From contig DIZU01000006.1 of assembly GCA_002429455.1 (NCBI GenBank), forward strand, positions 1 to 7,538: 7,538 bases of DNA. The letters are read 5' to 3'. Shown piece after piece: positions 1 through 7,538 of this stretch; within the stretch, counting starts at the first letter, position 1, and each line of letters opens with the position of its first letter. Origin of the DNA: Methylotenera sp. UBA6020. GTDB lineage: Bacteria > Pseudomonadota > Gammaproteobacteria > Burkholderiales > Methylophilaceae. The notes beneath the pieces were generated by a model. The model saw only the letters and a program-made list of their open reading frames with translations. It was not told where the DNA came from and did no database searches. The translations under genes were made by a program, and so were the position numbers.

Positions 1-1224
<1,224 letters not shown>

Positions 1225-1225
1225 A

Positions 1226-2404
1226 ATGAAGTCGCCAGAACTTAAATCCAAAGTAATTAAAGCAAAAGTAACCAAGTCTCCACAATTGAAATCTCTAGTG
1301 CTGGATGCAAAAGTAATTGTAGTTAAAGTCGGTTCTAGCCTGGTTACCAATAATGGTAATGGTCTAGACCGCATTGCTATTGCTGAATGGGCGGTGCAAA
1401 TCGCAGCTTTGGCACAACAAGGCAAACAGATCGTATTGGTTTCAAGCGGCGCAATTGCCGAGGGCATGCAAAGGCTGGGCTGGAAAAAGCGCCCAACTGC
1501 AGTAAATGAATTGCAAGCTGCCGCTGCCGTGGGGCAAATGGGCTTAGTGCAAATGTATGAAAGCTGTTTTAGTCAGCATCAATTACACACGGCACAAGTA
1601 CTACTCACGCATGATGATTTGGCTGATAGAAAGCGTTATCTCAATGCACGCAGCACGTTACGGACTTTACTGGATTTGAAAGTCATTCCAATCATCAATG
1701 AGAATGACACGGTAGTGACCGATGAAATTCGTTTTGGCGATAATGATACATTAGGTTCATTAGTGGCTAATTTGATAGAGGCCGATGTTTTGGTGATCTT
1801 AACCGATCAGCAGGGCTTATATTCTGCGGACCCACGTAAAGACAAAAATGCAACATTCATCCAGCATGCTACAGCGGGTGACGCTGCGCTAGAGCAAATG
1901 GCCGGTGGTGCCGGCAGTAATGTAGGTACTGGCGGCATGTTAACCAAGATACTTGCTGCTAAACGCGCTGCACGCAGTGGCGCAAATACGGTGATTGCCT
2001 CAGGCCGTGAAAAAGATGTGTTGGTGCGTCTGGCAGTGGGCGAGGTGATTGGTACGCATTTGCAAACAACGGAAATGAAAACTACCGCACGCAAGCAATG
2101 GTTGGCGGATCATTTGCAGTTACGTGGCAAGCTAACGCTGGATGCTGGCGCCGTCAAAGTGATTAAACAAGACGGAAAAAGTTTATTGCCAATTGGTGTA
2201 ACAGCGGTTGAAGGTGGGTTTGAGCGTGGTGAAGTGGTCGCATGTTGTGATGTGGACGGCGTAGAAGTTGCACGCGGTTTAGTCAATTACTCGGCCATGG
2301 AAGCCTTACGTATCATGCGTAAGCCCAGTAGTGAGATTGAAAGTATTTTGGGCTATGTAGAAGAGTCAGAGCTCATACATAGAGATAATCTGGTCTTACT
2401 TTAA
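1226..2404 (+). CDS. proB: Glutamate 5-kinase with C-terminal PUA domain
   Basis: ProB phosphorylates L-glutamate with ATP to gamma-glutamyl phosphate, the first and feedback-regulated step of proline synthesis. The partner ProA (gamma-glutamyl phosphate reductase) is not encoded in this window. Amino acid kinase motifs are intact: VVKVGSS (32-38), SSGAIAEG (73-80), NENDTV (158-163), FGDNDTLGS (170-178), [11 protein letters not shown] (193-203) and GTGGMLTK (234-241). A PUA domain follows from about residue 299 to 376. The protein is 392 residues, roughly 20 longer than usual, because the N-terminus carries a duplicated 15-residue unit before the conserved VVKVGSS strand. The ATG at 1226 is the only ATG near the start. 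It lacks a clear Shine-Dalgarno sequence but lies one base after the obgE stop, so coupling is expected. A later GTG (1298) or TTG (1286) start would remove the extension, but neither has a visible ribosome binding site. Confidence 0.96.
   Translation: MKSPELKSKVIKAKVTKSPQLKSLVLDAKVIVVKVGSSLVTNNGNGLDRIAIAEWAVQIAALAQQGKQIVLVSSGAIAEGMQRLGWKKRPTAVNELQAAAAVGQMGLVQMYESCFSQHQLHTAQVLLTHDDLADRKRYLNARSTLRTLLDLKVIPIINENDTVVTDEIRFGDNDTLGSLVANLIEADVLVILTDQQGLYSADPRKDKNATFIQHATAGDAALEQMAGGAGSNVGTGGMLTKILAAKRAARSGANTVIASGREKDVLVRLAVGEVIGTHLQTTEMKTTARKQWLADHLQLRGKLTLDAGAVKVIKQDGKSLLPIGVTAVEGGFERGEVVACCDVDGVEVARGLVNYSAMEALRIMRKPSSEIESILGYVEESELIHRDNLVLL
1229..1318 (+). repeat. 45-bp tandem duplication in the 5' end of proB
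   Basis: Two adjacent 45-base units (1229-1273 and 1274-1318) align without gaps at 31 of 45 bases. They encode 15-residue units that match at 10 of 15 positions: [15 protein letters not shown] and [15 protein letters not shown]. The second unit runs directly into the conserved VVKVGSS strand and resembles the normal ProB N-terminus. The first unit is the extra copy. The divergence between units suggests the duplication is not recent, or has changed quickly under weak constraint. Confidence 0.75.
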
Positions 2405-2430
2405 TTGTTGCCATCAATTATTGGTATATT
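2401..2430 (+). promoter_or_regulatory. Possible extended -10 promoter for purE-purK
   Basis: TGGTATATT at 2422-2430 fits an extended -10 (TGn followed by TATATT, 5 of 6 to consensus). A weak -35-like TTAATT lies at 2401-2406 with an 18-base spacer. Transcription from here would give a leader of roughly 24 bases before purE. This would let purEK be expressed apart from obgE-proB, although read-through from proB is equally possible because no terminator is seen in the 56-bp gap. Confidence 0.35.
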
Positions 2431-2460
2431 CGGTTTAAAAGAAAAACAGAAGGAACGTCG

Positions 2461-2958
2461 ATGGAAAAACAACCGTTAGTAGCCATCATTATGGGGTCTG
2501 ATAGTGATTGGCCTATTATGAAAGCCGCGGCGCAAATGCTGGCTGATTTTGATATTGCATATACCGCAGAAGTGATTTCAGCACACCGTACACCGGATCT
2601 AATGTTCAGTTTTGCTGAAGGTGCTGCTAAAAAAGGCTTGCAAGTGATTATTGCTGGTGCAGGCGGCGCTGCACATTTGCCGGGAATGGTGGCGGCAAAA
2701 ACTACTTTGCCCGTATTGGGTGTGCCAGTGCCTTCTAAGCATTTGCAAGGCCAAGATTCATTACTTTCTATTGTGCAAATGCCCAAAGGTATCCCTGTTG
2801 CCACTTTTGCCATCGGCGAAGCTGGCGCGGCTAATGCCGGCTTATTTGCTGCTTCTATATTGGCTAATCATGATGCCGGATTGGCGCAAAAGCTATCAGA
2901 ATTTCGTGTTAAACAAGCAGATAAAGTACAGCAGATGGTGCTTGGTGATAAACCGTAA
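2461..2958 (+). CDS. purE: N5-carboxyaminoimidazole ribonucleotide mutase
   Basis: Class I PurE converts N5-CAIR to 4-carboxy-AIR in de novo purine synthesis, using the product of PurK encoded next door. The 165 residues match the usual class I length. Conserved features are SDSDWP near the N-terminus (13-18), the SAHRTP loop (40-45) with the catalytic His at 42, AGGAAHLPG (67-75), the [19 protein letters not shown] segment starting at residue 92, and GEAGAANA (119-126). The presence of an adjacent purK supports the class I mutase rather than the class II carboxylase. The start is well supported by AGAAGGAA at 2448-2455, with the GGA core six bases before the ATG. The gene is complete with no anomalies. 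Confidence 0.97.
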   Translation: MEKQPLVAIIMGSDSDWPIMKAAAQMLADFDIAYTAEVISAHRTPDLMFSFAEGAAKKGLQVIIAGAGGAAHLPGMVAAKTTLPVLGVPVPSKHLQGQDSLLSIVQMPKGIPVATFAIGEAGAANAGLFAASILANHDAGLAQKLSEFRVKQADKVQQMVLGDKP

Positions 2959-3024
2959 GAAAAAACCATCGCTATTATTTCGTTTAATTTTCAGTCAAAA
3001 ATACAAAGCTAACCGTATCAAAAT

Positions 3025-4203
3025 ATGAGCAATAACACCTTAGAACATCATTCAGTAATTTTACCGCCTGCCATGTTAGGCATGTTAGGCGGTGGCCAGC
3101 TTGGTCGTTTTTTTGTGATCGCCGCACAAGAAATGGGCTATCGCGTTACCGTATTGGACCCAGATGCAAGCAGTCCGGCAGGTAAAATTGCCGACGTGCA
3201 TATTTGTGCCGCCTTTGATGATAAAGATGCGCTAGCGACTCTAGCCAAATCTTGTCAGGTGATTAGTACCGAATTTGAAAATGTGCCGGCAGATTCATTA
3301 TCATTTTTAGCCGAAACCACTTCTGTCCGACCTGGTGCGCAGAGCGTGGCCATTGCCCAGCATCGTGTGAGTGAAAAAAACTTTCTTAAAGAGGCTGGTT
3401 TGCCTGTAGCACCATATGCTGTGATCGATGCTGCAGCGGACTTGCCTGATGATGACAGCGATATTTATCCGGCGATTCTAAAAGTAGCGCGGTTTGGCTA
3501 TGATGGTAAAGGTCAAGCAAGGGTTAAGAATCAACAAGAAGCGCAATTGGCCTATGCACAGTTTGATCATGAAGAATGCGTGCTGGAGAAAATGCTGAAG
3601 CTCGATTATGAGGTTTCTGTAGTATTGGCCCGCGATGTGCATGGTAATGTTGCGACCTTTCCTACCGCGGAAAATAGTCATCTCAACGGTATACTAGATG
3701 TTTCTATTGTGCCAGCGCGAGGTAGTGATGCGATCAACCATCAAGCGCAGAAACTGGCGATTATGGTGGCTGAAAAGCTCGATTATACGGGTGTAATAGG
3801 CGTAGAGTTTTTTGTATGTAATGGTGAGTTGCTGGTTAATGAAATGGCACCACGCCCACATAACTCTGGTCATTACACCATCGATGCCTGTGTTACCAAT
3901 CAGTTTGAGCAGCAAGTGCGCGTGATGGTGGGGCTGCCATTGGGTAGTAGTCGACAACATAGTCCGGCGGTGATGGTTAATTTATTAGGCGACATTTGGC
4001 CTACTAGCTCTGAGCAGAACCTGCGGGCAGAGCCTGCTTGGCAGTATGCACTCAATAATCCGCTACTTAAAATGCATTTGTATGGCAAGCGTGAAGCACG
4101 CCCGGGCCGTAAAATGGGACACTATACGGTTATTAATGCTAGTCGTGATGAAGCCATTAAACAAGCCATGCAAGTGCGTGCAGAGTTGAATATTAGCAAC
4201 TAA
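3025..4203 (+). CDS. purK: N5-carboxyaminoimidazole ribonucleotide synthase
   Basis: PurK is an ATP-grasp ligase that carboxylates AIR with ATP and bicarbonate to N5-CAIR, the substrate of PurE. The 392 residues show the N-terminal glycine-rich loop GMLGGGQLGR (19-28), STEFENVP (81-88), the ATP-grasp KVARFGYDGKGQ loop (153-164), the metal and phosphate site with EFF (261-263) and NEMAPRPHNSGH (272-283), and the C-terminal YGKREARPGRKMGH segment (353-366). It lies 66 bp after purE. A stop codon (3010-3012) just upstream makes the ATG at 3025 the first possible start in this frame. No Shine-Dalgarno sequence is visible before it, nor before the next Met at codon 17, so the exact start is slightly uncertain and expression may rely on purE translation or an unstructured A-rich leader. 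A strong terminator follows the gene. Confidence 0.96.
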   Translation: MSNNTLEHHSVILPPAMLGMLGGGQLGRFFVIAAQEMGYRVTVLDPDASSPAGKIADVHICAAFDDKDALATLAKSCQVISTEFENVPADSLSFLAETTSVRPGAQSVAIAQHRVSEKNFLKEAGLPVAPYAVIDAAADLPDDDSDIYPAILKVARFGYDGKGQARVKNQQEAQLAYAQFDHEECVLEKMLKLDYEVSVVLARDVHGNVATFPTAENSHLNGILDVSIVPARGSDAINHQAQKLAIMVAEKLDYTGVIGVEFFVCNGELLVNEMAPRPHNSGHYTIDACVTNQFEQQVRVMVGLPLGSSRQHSPAVMVNLLGDIWPTSSEQNLRAEPAWQYALNNPLLKMHLYGKREARPGRKMGHYTVINASRDEAIKQAMQVRAELNISN

Positions 4204-4222
4204 TTACTTAAATCCCCGCAGA

Positions 4223-4262
4223 GCAATAAAAAAGCCGAACATTCGTTCGGCTTTTTTATTGC
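4223..4262. terminator. Bidirectional intrinsic terminator between purK and rpsT
   Basis: A perfect 18-base inverted repeat (4223-4240 and 4245-4262) encloses a four-base ATTC loop. The core GCCGAAC/GTTCGGC stem is flanked by an A-run on the left and a T-run on the right, so RNA read from either strand has a GC stem followed by a U-run. It sits 19 bases after the purK stop and about 40 bases after the rpsT stop, so it can end both convergent transcripts. Confidence 0.93.
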
Positions 4263-4263
4263 T

Positions 4264-4291
4264 GTAAGCTTTTATTTAAAAAAAAGCTTAC
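4264..4291. repeat. AT-rich 10-bp inverted repeat next to the terminator
   Basis: GTAAGCTTTT (4264-4273) and AAAAGCTTAC (4282-4291) are perfect inverted arms around an eight-base AT-rich loop. The hairpin lies between the rpsT stop and the main terminator, so it would form in the 3' end of the rpsT mRNA. On the rpsT strand its first arm leads into a T-run. It may help termination or protect the 3' end; a stem this AT-rich may also be weak. Confidence 0.5.
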
Positions 4292-4303
4292 TAAATATAA
4301 ATC

Positions 4304-4567
4304 TTAAGCCATCGCTTTAATTGCTGCGTTTAGGCGGCTTTTATGACGTGAAGCTTTGTTTTTATGGATGATCTGTTTATCCGCAATACGGTCGATCACG
4401 CTTACATTCTCGCTGTAAGCAGCAGTAGCAGCGGCTTTGTCACCAGCTTCTACTGCTTTAATAATTTTTTTAATCGCTGTACGCAAAGTAGAACGCAAAC
4501 TTGCATTGTGAGCACGTTGCTTAACTGCTTGACGAGCACGTTTTCTTGCTTGTGCGGTATTTGCCAT
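4304..4567 (-). CDS. rpsT: 30S ribosomal protein S20
   Basis: S20 is a small basic protein that binds 16S rRNA early in 30S assembly. The 87 residues match the usual family length and open with the typical [13 protein letters not shown] segment. The protein is rich in Lys, Arg and Ala, as expected for the three-helix S20 bundle, and ends in a conserved [19 protein letters not shown] helix. The start is an ATG (Escherichia coli uses UUG), preceded by AGGA at 4577-4574 on the minus strand six bases before it. The gene is transcribed alone, opposite to its neighbours, from the promoter at 4606-4634, and ends at the shared terminator. S20 represses its own translation in E. coli, but nothing here shows whether that applies. 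Confidence 0.98.
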   Translation of the reverse strand: MANTAQARKRARQAVKQRAHNASLRSTLRTAIKKIIKAVEAGDKAAATAAYSENVSVIDRIADKQIIHKNKASRHKSRLNAAIKAMA

Positions 4568-4605
4568 TTTTTTTCCTAAAAGCCATTCAAAATACGAAGC
4601 CCATA

Positions 4606-4634
4606 ATAATAGCTATTTTATAAATATATTGCAA
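4606..4634 (-). promoter_or_regulatory. Sigma70-type promoter of rpsT
   Basis: On the minus strand TTGCAA (4634-4629, 4 of 6 to TTGACA) is followed after exactly 17 bases by TATTAT (4611-4606, 5 of 6 to TATAAT). The spacer is very AT-rich. Transcription would begin near 4599 and leave a leader of about 30 bases containing the AGGA ribosome binding site. The -35 lies about 24 bp from the outer edge of the long palindrome at 4658-4907. Confidence 0.7.
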
Positions 4635-4657
4635 GTTTTAATCAAGTAAATATCATC

Positions 4658-4907
4658 AGGACTTCGCTGAAAATACAATTTTCGTACCCGCAAGGGCGCT
4701 CCGACATGCTAAGCACCCGAAGTGCTTGCAAAGTCGCATGCGCAATACTTGCTTATTGTTCACAAATTTTTTCACTTACATATTTAATGTATGTCGTGCT
4801 CAAATTTTGGCACACGCCTTGTCTAGCGTATCGCACTGATCTTACAGCTTTAGCTGCTTAGGTTGGTGCCCTTAAACTGGTAAAACTTGAATTTTTAGCG
4901 GTATCCT
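4658..4907. repeat. Long imperfect palindrome, MITE-like or structured element
   Basis: Many inverted segments share one axis near 4783-4788: AGGA (4658-4661) with TCCT (4904-4907); CGCTGAAAATACAA (from 4665) with its counterpart ending at 4900; GGGC (4694-4697) with GCCC (4868-4871); CTAAGCA (4709-4715) with TGCTTAG (4855-4861); TGCG..ATAC (4739-4748) with GTATCGCA (4828-4835); AAATTT (4764-4769) with AAATTT (4802-4807); and ACATA (4778-4782) with TATGT (4790-4794). The outer 40 bases of each arm match at 25 of 40 without gaps. Smaller hairpins lie inside the arms: CCC-GCAA-GGG (4687-4696), AAGCAC/GTGCTT (4711-4727) and CAGC/GCTG (4845-4856). The element fills most of the rpsT-murJ gap. No terminal target duplication is obvious. 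It could be a dispersed non-autonomous element, a decayed inverted duplication or a folded RNA. Confidence 0.65.
4706..4861 (+). CDS. Possible small ORF inside the palindrome (doubtful)
   Basis: A 51-codon frame starts with ATG at 4706, with AGGG at 4693-4696 about nine bases before it, and ends with TAG at 4859-4861. The frame is in fact open from 4613. The predicted peptide is Cys-containing (four Cys) with a hydrophobic middle, roughly residues 10-35 and including AILAYCSQIFSLTYLMYVV, that could span a membrane. It does not resemble a protein family I know. It runs through both arms and the loop of the palindrome, so its openness may be a by-product of the repeat. I consider a real gene less likely than a spurious frame. 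Confidence 0.15.
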   Translation: MLSTRSACKVACAILAYCSQIFSLTYLMYVVLKFWHTPCLAYRTDLTALAA

Positions 4908-4933
4908 TCAGCAATTACCGCGTGACGACTGGC

Positions 4934-4954
4934 TTGCATGATAAAATCGTGCAA
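4934..4954 (+). promoter_or_regulatory. Extended -10 of murJ overlapped by an inverted repeat
   Basis: TGATAAAAT (4939-4947) fits an extended -10 (TGn then TAAAAT, 5 of 6). No good -35 lies at standard spacing; TTACCG at 4915-4920 is 21 bases away and GTGACG at 4922-4927 is 14. The site lies within a 9+9 inverted repeat, TTGCATGAT (4934-4942) and ATCGTGCAA (4946-4954), with one mismatch and an AAA centre. That arrangement is what an operator over a -10 region would look like, though a chance palindrome is possible. The murJ start is about 45 bases downstream. Confidence 0.4.
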
Positions 4955-4993
4955 TATGTTGTTAATACGCAATTTTCTTAAAAATTATAAAGC

Positions 4994-6538
4994 ATGAATC
5001 TACTCAAAGCGCTGGCCAAAGTTGGTAGCATGACCTTTGTTTCACGCATATTAGGTTTTGTGCGCGACACACTCATAGCACGTGTATTCGGTGCTGGCAT
5101 GCTCAGCGATGCATTCATCGTGGCTTTTAAGATTCCCAATTTGTTGCGTCGAGTTTCAGCCGAGGGCGCGTTTAGTCAAGCCTTTGTGCCTATTCTAGCG
5201 GAATATAAAAGCCAGCGCAGTTTCGATGAAACACATAACCTTATCAACCGTGTTGCCACCTGGCTGGGCTTGATTCTGGTGGTGGTCACTTTGTTAGGCA
5301 TGCTGGCTGCACCTTGGATAGTCACATTGATAGCTCCGGGCTTCAGGGCTAATCCGGCAAAAATGCAGCTCACGGTTGAGTTGTTGCGTATCACGTTCCC
5401 GTATATTTTCTTCATTTCACTGGTTTCCATGGCGGGCGGGGTGCTCAATACTTATAACCGTTTTGGCATCCCTGCTTTTACGCCAGTGTGGCTTAACGTT
5501 TCAATGATAGCGGCAGTATTGTTTTTTGCGGACCATTTTGCTGAGCCAATTAAAGTACTGGCTTGGGCTGTTTTTTTTGGTGGTTTTTTACAGTTGCTGT
5601 TTCAAATACCCTTCTTAAAGCAAATTGGGCTATTGCCCAAGTTTGACCTGCACCAAAACGATGATGGTGTATGGCGTATTTTAAAGCTGATGGGTCCTGC
5701 CGTATTAGGGGTTTCTGTGGCGCAGATTTCGATGATTACCAATACTATTTTTGCTTCGTTTCTGGATACCGGCAGCGTGAGCTGGTTGTATTATGCGGAT
5801 CGCTTGATGGAGTTTCCTACCGGTGTATTGGGTGTGGCATTGGGTACGATATTGCTGCCAAGTTTATCTAAGGCTTACTCCGGCAGCGATGAGAGTGAAT
5901 ACTCACAACTATTAGACTGGGGCTTGCGTTTAACCTTTATTTTAGCGGCGCCTGCGGCCGTTGCATTGGCGGTGTTGGCCGCACCGTTAGTGATTGCGTT
6001 ATTCCATTATGGCAAATTTACCGCTCACGATGCATTAATGACAGAGCAAGCGCTCATCGCTTATAGCATAGGTTTGATAGGGTTGATTTTAGTTAAAATT
6101 TTAGCACCAGGTTTTTATGCGCGACAAAATATCAAGACCCCAGTAAAAATCGCAATATTTACGTTAGTGATAACGCAATTGATGAATGTGTTGTTTATCT
6201 TTGTGTTGCCCTTGCGGCATGCGGGTTTGGCGCTGGCTATCGGCTTGGGCGCGTGTATCAATGCTGCGCTACTGTATTATCACTTGCGTAAAGCCCATAT
6301 TTATCAACCGCAACCAGGTTGGTTAGCCTTCTTGTTTAAATTGCTGGTTGCATTAAGCGTGATGGGAGTGGCGCTCTACTTCGCGATGGGGGATACGAGC
6401 GCATGGCTAAATTTTGGTTTGATAAAACGGCTGCTATACATCAGTGGCTTGGTGGTATTAGGTGGCGTGAGTTACTTTGCAACCTTGATGTTGTTAGGGT
6501 TTAGGCCTCGTGATTACATCCGTAGGGTTTATCATTAA
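4994..6538 (+). CDS. murJ: Lipid II flippase MurJ (MviN)
   Basis: MurJ is an inner-membrane MOP-superfamily transporter that flips lipid II to the periplasm for peptidoglycan synthesis. The 514 residues form a polytopic protein with many hydrophobic segments (about 14 expected in the family), for example around 90-115, 135-150, 160-178, 310-337, 355-371, 385-405 and 444-464. It opens with [20 protein letters not shown], and the charged residues known to matter in E. coli MurJ fall at the same positions: Arg18, Arg24, Asp39, Arg52 and Arg270 (in [10 protein letters not shown]). The PNLLRR and [11 protein letters not shown] segments of the family signature are present (48-67). The ribosome binding site is weak (only AAAG just before the ATG). 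The ribF start follows the stop codon with no gap, so the two are co-transcribed. The gene is complete with no key residue missing. Confidence 0.97.
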   Translation: MNLLKALAKVGSMTFVSRILGFVRDTLIARVFGAGMLSDAFIVAFKIPNLLRRVSAEGAFSQAFVPILAEYKSQRSFDETHNLINRVATWLGLILVVVTLLGMLAAPWIVTLIAPGFRANPAKMQLTVELLRITFPYIFFISLVSMAGGVLNTYNRFGIPAFTPVWLNVSMIAAVLFFADHFAEPIKVLAWAVFFGGFLQLLFQIPFLKQIGLLPKFDLHQNDDGVWRILKLMGPAVLGVSVAQISMITNTIFASFLDTGSVSWLYYADRLMEFPTGVLGVALGTILLPSLSKAYSGSDESEYSQLLDWGLRLTFILAAPAAVALAVLAAPLVIALFHYGKFTAHDALMTEQALIAYSIGLIGLILVKILAPGFYARQNIKTPVKIAIFTLVITQLMNVLFIFVLPLRHAGLALAIGLGACINAALLYYHLRKAHIYQPQPGWLAFLFKLLVALSVMGVALYFAMGDTSAWLNFGLIKRLLYISGLVVLGGVSYFATLMLLGFRPRDYIRRVYH

Positions 6539-7462
6539 ATGCAAGTTTTTCGGCATATCACTTCTCAACCTTTGTTAACTACATTGCCGCCAGTTGCGCT
6601 GCAACCAACATGTGCGCTAGCTATTGGTAATTTTGATGGCATGCACTTAGGGCATCAGGCTTTATTAAAAAAACTCACTCAAACCGCGCAAGCGCTTAAT
6701 TTAACTTCTGCGGTGATGACGTTTGAGCCGCATCCACGTGAGTTTTTTACACCAGAAAGTGCGCCAGCACGGCTATGTTCATTGCGTGAAAAGTTGGAGC
6801 ATTTTGCCGATGCAGGTGTTGAACGCGCTTATGTATGCCGTTTTAATCGACGTTTTGCCCAAGTCACGGCAGGCGAATTTATGCAGGCCATTTTGCGCGA
6901 CTCACTCAATGCACAAGCCATTTTAGTGGGTGAAGATTTTAGGTTTGGTGCTATGCGCGCTGGATCGATTATCGACTTTGTAGAAGCTCAGTTTAATTTA
7001 ATCAGCTTGCCACAAGTCAATTTAGCGGGCGCCCGTGTTTCCAGCACCCGCGTACGCTCGGCTCTGGCGGTTGGTAATTTTCAAGAGGCTGCCCTACTGC
7101 TGGGCCGGCCTTATAGCATGAGTGGCAAAGTCGTGCATGGTGCTAAACGTGGACGGCAATTAGGTTTTCCTACCGCCAATATTCATATGCGACATGAGCG
7201 ACCTGCATTTACCGGTGTGTATGCGGTAAAATTAGACGGTTTGCATGGCGTGGCTAATTTGGGCGTACGCCCAACCATCGCGGGTGTACCTAAGTTGTCA
7301 TTAGAAGTGCATGTACTTGATTTTAATGGTGATCTGTATGGTAAGCATGTGCATGTGACGTTTTTACACAAAATACGTGATGAAGTAAAGTTTGAGAGTT
7401 TGGATGCGTTAAAAGCGCAAATCGCACAAGATGTTATCGTTGCGAGAAATTTTTTCTTGTAG
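6539..7462 (+). CDS. ribF: Bifunctional riboflavin kinase/FAD synthetase
   Basis: RibF phosphorylates riboflavin to FMN and adenylylates FMN to FAD in the cytoplasm. The 307 residues hold both domains. The N-terminal nucleotidyltransferase (about 1-180) has GNFDGMHLGH (30-39), FEPHP (62-66), GEDFRFG (131-137) and the SSTRVR motif (168-173). The C-terminal flavokinase has GFPTAN (209-214), GVYAV (226-230), NLGVRPT (240-246) and LEVHVLDF (255-262) with the expected catalytic Glu at 256. The ATG directly follows the murJ TAA, so reinitiation or coupling is likely; a TAGGG site (6523-6527) inside the end of murJ lies 11 bases upstream. In many betaproteobacteria ileS and lspA follow ribF, but here the window ends after a REP-like repeat. 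The gene is intact. Confidence 0.97.
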   Translation: MQVFRHITSQPLLTTLPPVALQPTCALAIGNFDGMHLGHQALLKKLTQTAQALNLTSAVMTFEPHPREFFTPESAPARLCSLREKLEHFADAGVERAYVCRFNRRFAQVTAGEFMQAILRDSLNAQAILVGEDFRFGAMRAGSIIDFVEAQFNLISLPQVNLAGARVSSTRVRSALAVGNFQEAALLLGRPYSMSGKVVHGAKRGRQLGFPTANIHMRHERPAFTGVYAVKLDGLHGVANLGVRPTIAGVPKLSLEVHVLDFNGDLYGKHVHVTFLHKIRDEVKFESLDALKAQIAQDVIVARNFFL

Positions 7463-7490
7463 GCGCGACCCTTTGAGTTTATCAAATGGA

Positions 7491-7523
7491 ACCGCGTGAA
7501 TCGCGGCTGAAACCGCTCCTGCA
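7491..7523 (-). repeat. REP-like palindromic element after ribF
   Basis: Read on the minus strand, this begins GCAGGAGCGG and continues through CAGCCGCG, the layout of the GTAG-type REP sequences found in many gamma- and betaproteobacteria (a GTAGGAGC-like head followed by a GC stem). Two overlapping stems can form: CCGCG (7492-7496) with CGCGG (7502-7506), loop TGAAT, and GCGG (7503-7506) with CCGC (7513-7516), loop CTGAAA. The stems share bases and so may compete. No T-run follows on the + strand, so it is a poor intrinsic terminator. Such REPs are mobilised in trans by RAYT-type TnpA proteins. Confidence 0.6.
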
Positions 7524-7538
7524 TAATAGTGTTGGATG

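Noticed and set aside
2418..2813. 131-codon minus-strand frame opposite purE
   Set aside because: It is the shadow of a well-conserved purE; the translation is low-information and matches no family.
4364..4579. 71-codon plus-strand frame opposite rpsT
   Set aside because: It lies fully antisense to S20; the Ser/Cys/Phe-rich product is what the reverse of a Lys/Ala-rich gene gives.
4660..4730. Short minus-strand frame (about 21 codons from an ATG near 4708) in the left arm of the palindrome
   Set aside because: It is too short, has no ribosome binding site that I can defend, and arises within a repeat.
4658..4907. tRNA, riboswitch or tmRNA in the rpsT-murJ gap
   Set aside because: The several hairpins suggested a structured RNA of a known class, but I see no cloverleaf with a TTCGA-type T-loop, no CCA end and no known riboswitch core.
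7463..7538. Intrinsic terminator after ribF
   Set aside because: The GC hairpins are not followed by a T-run on the plus strand, and the REP-like layout explains them better.

Overview
The window is a compact stretch of bacterial chromosome with seven complete housekeeping genes, moderate GC content and mostly short intergenic gaps. The gene set and order point to a betaproteobacterium: obgE-proB, then purE-purK, then a lone rpsT facing away from murJ-ribF. The protein style (for example the ProB, MurJ and RibF termini) and AT-leaning spacers look most like the methylotrophic Methylophilaceae (Methylotenera/Methylophilus type). That family placement is an inference from memory of the families, not the result of a search.

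Layout. Positions 1-105 are a leader with no identifiable gene. obgE (ribosome-assembly GTPase) and proB (glutamate 5-kinase) follow on the + strand one base apart, so they are almost certainly co-transcribed and translationally coupled. A 56-bp gap with an extended -10-like site leads to purE and, 66 bp later, purK; together these form the two-step N5-CAIR route of purine synthesis. A strong symmetrical hairpin (4223-4262) ends purK on one strand and rpsT (ribosomal protein S20) on the other. rpsT has a good sigma70-type promoter at 4606-4634 on the - strand. murJ (lipid II flippase) and ribF (bifunctional FAD synthetase/riboflavin kinase) follow on the + strand, directly abutting (TAA then ATG). 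In related bacteria ileS and lspA usually come next, but the window ends first, in a REP-like double hairpin.

The coding part is ordinary core metabolism, with the residues I could check intact. The unusual content lies elsewhere. (1) The 426-bp gap between rpsT and murJ holds an imperfect palindrome of about 250 bp (4658-4907), with many paired segments sharing one axis near 4785, smaller hairpins inside both arms and a 51-codon open frame through the middle. It looks like a MITE-like or dispersed palindromic element, or a structured RNA. (2) ProB begins with a 15-codon tandem duplication that lengthens its N-terminus. (3) A near-perfect 9+9 inverted repeat lies over the predicted murJ -10 region. 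(4) A REP/BIME-like repeat sits just after ribF. I see no defence system, prophage, CRISPR array, tRNA or rRNA in the window.
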